Assembly (NCBI GenBank): GCA_910587805.1
Contig: CAJUNM010000004.1
Coordinates: forward strand, 1-16,989
Direction: 5' to 3'
Length of the DNA: 16,989 nt
DNA from: an uncultured Christensenellaceae bacterium
GTDB lineage: Bacteria > Bacillota > Clostridia > Christensenellales > Pumilibacteraceae
Shown here: one piece after another, positions 14,388-16,989 of the stretch
Layout: the number at the start of each line of letters is the position of its first letter
Numbering within the stretch: position 1 is the stretch's first letter
The notes under the pieces: model-generated
Databases searched by the model: none
Told to the model about the DNA's origin: nothing
What the model saw: the letters and a program-made list of their open reading frames with translations, nothing else
Program-made: the position numbers and the translations under genes

Positions 14388-15764
14388 ATGAAAATCGAAA
14401 TAGAAAGCAGACACGTCGAGCTTATAAAAAACCTCGGCGATAAAATGTATGTAGTCGGCGGCTATGTGCGAAATTCTTTGTGCGGTCTTAAATGCACCGA
14501 CATCGATCTCGCCGGTCCGCTGCCCGCGCAGGCGCTCAAGCTCCCGCCGCGCGCCACGCTCACAATGGTAAATCACCGTATGGGTACAGCGCGTATCACA
14601 ACGGCGGACGGCGACTATTACGAGTACACGCCGTTCCGCGTCGAGATATACGACGACAGCGGCGCGCATACGCCCGTGTCGGTACGGTTTACGGACAGCT
14701 TGGAAGCGGACGCGGTGCGTCGCGATTTTTGTTGCAACGCAATTTATTACGACGTACACAAAGACGAAATAATCGATCCGTGCGGCGGAGTTCGCGACGC
14801 GCAAGCCAAAGTCTTGAGAGGGTGCAGTAAGCACGTTTTCGAGGCGGACGGGTTGAGACTTTTGCGGCTCGTGCGGCTTGCGGCGGAACTCGGATTCAAG
14901 ATAGAGGGCGAGACTGCGGCGGCGGCTAAGGCGAACAGCGAAAAACTCGTCGATATAACCACCGAAAGAAAGCGCGCGGAACTCGACAAAATTCTGTACG
15001 CGGATACTGTAAACGGTATCGCCAACGCGCAATACCGCGGATTGAGATTGCTCAAGCAGCTCGATCTGTGGCGTAACCTCATACCCGAGTTCGCGCGCTG
15101 CAACGATTTGAAACAGCCCGAGCAGTACCACAAATACGACGTTATGGAACACTCGTTCCAATGCGTGCGCTACATTGCGCCCATGAGCAATCTGCGGCTC
15201 GCGGCGTTGCTTCACGACGTGGGCAAGGAATATTGTTTCAATAAGTTCGGCAATTTCCACGGTCACGAAAAATGTTCGGAAGTCGAAGTGCGCATAATAC
15301 TTAACCGATTGCGTTATCCGAAGGACGTGATAGAGCAGGTTTGCAGGCTGTGCGCGCTGCATATGTACGATATGCGCGGCGATGCGCGCGAAGCTAAGCT
15401 GCGCGTGTTCGTTGCTAAAAACTACGATATTTTGGATAAGCTCGTCGAACTTATGCGTGCCGACAAACTCGCTACGGGAATGTGCGCCGCAGACGAGCCG
15501 CGCGTTAAGCATAGATTCGAGATCATTAGAAGTAAAATGATAGCCGAGAACGCGCCCATACTCAAAAAGCAGCTTAAAATATCGGGTAAGGATCTTGCCG
15601 AAATGGGCTTCGAGAGCGAGGCAATCTCCGCCGCACTCGAAAAACTGTGGCGCGATTGCGTGATCAATCCCGCATATAACAATGCCGAATGGTTGACCAA
15701 AATGGCGCAAAGATTGCCCAAAGTGATCAAGCAAGAGCCAAAAGACGTAAAAAGCAAAGCATAA
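14388..15764 (+). CDS. cca: CCA-adding tRNA nucleotidyltransferase with HD domain
   Basis: This 458-residue enzyme adds or repairs the 3' CCA end of tRNA using CTP and ATP. It is a class II nucleotidyltransferase: VVGGYVRN (22-29) is the nucleotide-binding Gly-Gly/Arg motif, Asp38 and Asp40 in TDIDLAG bind the metals, and RRDFCCNAI (111-119) matches the conserved RRDFTxNA. The LRLLRLVRLAAELGF block after it is the family's RILR helix, although the usual Glu-Asp-Pro before it reads ADG. A C-terminal HD phosphohydrolase domain carries His255 and HDVGK (His276-Asp277). The length is normal for HD-containing bacterial CCA enzymes. The start is ATG 14388; the in-frame TTG three codons earlier falls inside the -10 box. 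VanW follows after 48 bp with no clear terminator, so the two may share a transcript. Confidence 0.92.
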   Translation: MKIEIESRHVELIKNLGDKMYVVGGYVRNSLCGLKCTDIDLAGPLPAQALKLPPRATLTMVNHRMGTARITTADGDYYEYTPFRVEIYDDSGAHTPVSVRFTDSLEADAVRRDFCCNAIYYDVHKDEIIDPCGGVRDAQAKVLRGCSKHVFEADGLRLLRLVRLAAELGFKIEGETAAAAKANSEKLVDITTERKRAELDKILYADTVNGIANAQYRGLRLLKQLDLWRNLIPEFARCNDLKQPEQYHKYDVMEHSFQCVRYIAPMSNLRLAALLHDVGKEYCFNKFGNFHGHEKCSEVEVRIILNRLRYPKDVIEQVCRLCALHMYDMRGDAREAKLRVFVAKNYDILDKLVELMRADKLATGMCAADEPRVKHRFEIIRSKMIAENAPILKKQLKISGKDLAEMGFESEAISAALEKLWRDCVINPAYNNAEWLTKMAQRLPKVIKQEPKDVKSKA

Positions 15765-15812
15765 GTAGGTCTCGACCGTATATTTTCGATATGTTTCGAC
15801 ATACTAAGCGCA

Positions 15813-16989
15813 ATGATAAATAACGTATTATCGATATTTATAAGTGCGCTTTTTTGTTTTGCCCCGTTCGGGAACAATTGCACAAGTCCGAGCGAAGGCA
15901 TTGCTGTCGATCGCGGCGAATGCGCGCCGCAATCTTATGCGCACTCTCGCTCGTGCGGCGACAATTCCGCAGAACCTCGTGCGGGCTTTACGGTGGAAGC
16001 GTGCGGGCGCGAGTACGTTTACCGCGACGAGTTGATCTGCCCGAGCGATTTTACCGTTGCGGAGGAGATAGAACTGCGCATGATAAACGCGCCGCTCGAG
16101 CAAAAGCTCGAGCTTGTGGACGTGTGGTTGGGCAAAGGCGCGGACTATAAATCGGCGTTGTGCCATTGCTTTCCGCGGATAGAGTATACCGTAAACGAGA
16201 TCAAAAACGCGGTGGACGTTTCGCCTGTCGACGCGCGGGCGGAGTACGTTGACGGGCGTTTTACCGTAACGTCCGAAAAAAGCGGGAGTGCGCTCGACGA
16301 ATCGCTTCTGTACGCGAGCATATATTACAGTCTCAAGTACGGCGACGGAAAAATCAAAGCGACGGTGGTAGAGGTGAAACCCGAAGTGACCGCGCGCGAG
16401 ATAAAGAACAATCTCACGCTTCGCGGCAGTTACGTTACGAGCTATTACGGTTCGTCGAGCGGGCGCGCGCATAACGTAGAGTTCGCCGCAAGCAAGTTCG
16501 ACGGGATAGCTATCCCGCCGCGCGGATCCGCGTCTTTCAACGAGATAGTAGGCGAGCGCACCGAAGAAAACGGGTTCGCTACCGCTAAAATAATAGTGGA
16601 CGGCAAGTACGTCGACGGCGTTGGAGGCGGCGTATGTCAAGCGTCTACCGCGGTATATAACGCCGCGCTTCGCGCGGGGCTTAGGTGTAACGCCAACGCA
16701 CATTCCATTTGTCCGTCGTACTGCGAACCGGGGCTGGACGCAATGATAAGTTCGATGAGCGACCTCGTTATATACAACGATACCGAACATACGATATATA
16801 TTTCGGTCAAGAGCGCGGACAGGCGTACAACGGTAAATGTTTACGGCGAGCCGAGCGAGTTCGTTTACAAGCCTGAGAGCGTGACGCTCGAGCGCACGGA
16901 ACCCGAAAACATAGAGTTTACGGATACCGAACGCAAATATTTCAGACACGACAGCGTGGCGGGTGACAGATTGGTAATATCGGGCGGCG
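15813..16989 (+). CDS. VanW-domain exported protein (3' end outside window)
   Basis: The frame is open from ATG 15813 to the window end, at least 392 residues. The N-terminus has a short hydrophobic segment (VLSIFISALFCFAPF) that may be a signal peptide or anchor. Residues about 60-210 fit the peptidoglycan-binding-like PG_binding_4 region that usually precedes VanW (DARAEYVDGRFTVTSE; KPEVTAREI). The VanW domain then shows FNEIVGERTEENGFATA from Phe242, VGGGVCQAST with Cys275, and PGLDAMISSMSDLVIYND. A C-terminal G5 domain is common in such proteins but would lie outside the window. The molecular function of VanW is not established; it occurs in glycopeptide-resistance clusters and widely in Clostridia as a wall-associated protein. 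Only ATG 15813 fits as start (stop at 15762), yet there is no ribosome site. The visible part has 12 cysteines. Confidence 0.85.
   Translation, partial: MINNVLSIFISALFCFAPFGNNCTSPSEGIAVDRGECAPQSYAHSRSCGDNSAEPRAGFTVEACGREYVYRDELICPSDFTVAEEIELRMINAPLEQKLELVDVWLGKGADYKSALCHCFPRIEYTVNEIKNAVDVSPVDARAEYVDGRFTVTSEKSGSALDESLLYASIYYSLKYGDGKIKATVVEVKPEVTAREIKNNLTLRGSYVTSYYGSSSGRAHNVEFAASKFDGIAIPPRGSASFNEIVGERTEENGFATAKIIVDGKYVDGVGGGVCQASTAVYNAALRAGLRCNANAHSICPSYCEPGLDAMISSMSDLVIYNDTEHTIYISVKSADRRTTVNVYGEPSEFVYKPESVTLERTEPENIEFTDTERKYFRHDSVAGDRLVISGG

Noticed and set aside
14250..15734. Upstream extension of the esterase-fold gene antisense to cca
   Set aside because: The promoter (14277-14305), ribosome site and ATG 14249 define the start. 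The extension is a shadow of the cca coding sequence.
15828..16949. 373-codon minus-strand frame opposite the VanW gene
   Set aside because: The plus strand holds a clear VanW domain in register; the antisense product is Arg-rich with no family features.

Overview
The window looks like chromosomal DNA from an uncultured, probably gut-associated member of the Bacillota (Clostridia). The reasons are a SpoVB-type flippase, a VanW-domain protein with a PG_binding_4-like region, an ECF S-component, Gram-positive style lipoprotein signals, strong AGGAGG ribosome sites on some genes, and sigma-A type TTGNNN-17-TATAAT promoters. Genus-level placement is not possible from the sequence alone. There are no rRNA or tRNA genes, IS elements, phage genes or CRISPR arrays, and no gap between genes exceeds about 180 bp.

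Layout. (1) 1-198 is the C-terminal end of an unrecognised membrane-anchored protein, followed by a terminator. (2) 376-5750 is a two-gene operon (TAATG overlap). It pairs a lipoprotein carrying two carbohydrate-binding-like/Ig-like module pairs with a large membrane-tethered GH3 glycosidase whose domains are circularly permuted and which has a cytoplasmic coiled-coil tail. It ends at a bidirectional terminator. (3) 5819-8406 lies on the minus strand: a SpoVB/MurJ-type flippase, then an ECF S-component with its own promoter, then an overlapping PptA-like tautomerase. (4) 8559-13546 is a divergent plus-strand pair of paralogous lipoproteins (ATGA overlap) with Ig-like stalks and C-terminal transglutaminase-like domains. 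The second keeps Cys-His-Asp. The first has lost Cys and His and is a probable pseudoenzyme. A perfect 18-bp bidirectional terminator follows. (5) 13599-14249 on the minus strand is an esterase-fold protein with no recognisable Ser/His catalytic residues. (6) 14388-16989 on the plus strand is a CCA-adding enzyme followed by a VanW-domain protein cut by the window end.

How the genes fit together. Most of the window concerns the cell envelope: surface glycan binding and hydrolysis (376-5750), lipid-linked precursor export (flippase), and surface lipoproteins that may cross-link, cleave or bind protein or peptidoglycan (transglutaminase-like pair, VanW). The ECF/tautomerase pair and cca are metabolic or housekeeping.

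The most interesting points are the active/dead transglutaminase-like lipoprotein tandem, the permuted GH3 with membrane segments at both ends and a cytoplasmic tail, and two promoters whose -10 boxes lie so close to the start codon that the transcripts should be leaderless. Almost every gene also has an in-register antisense frame with no stops, which shows avoidance of TTA, CTA and TCA codons.
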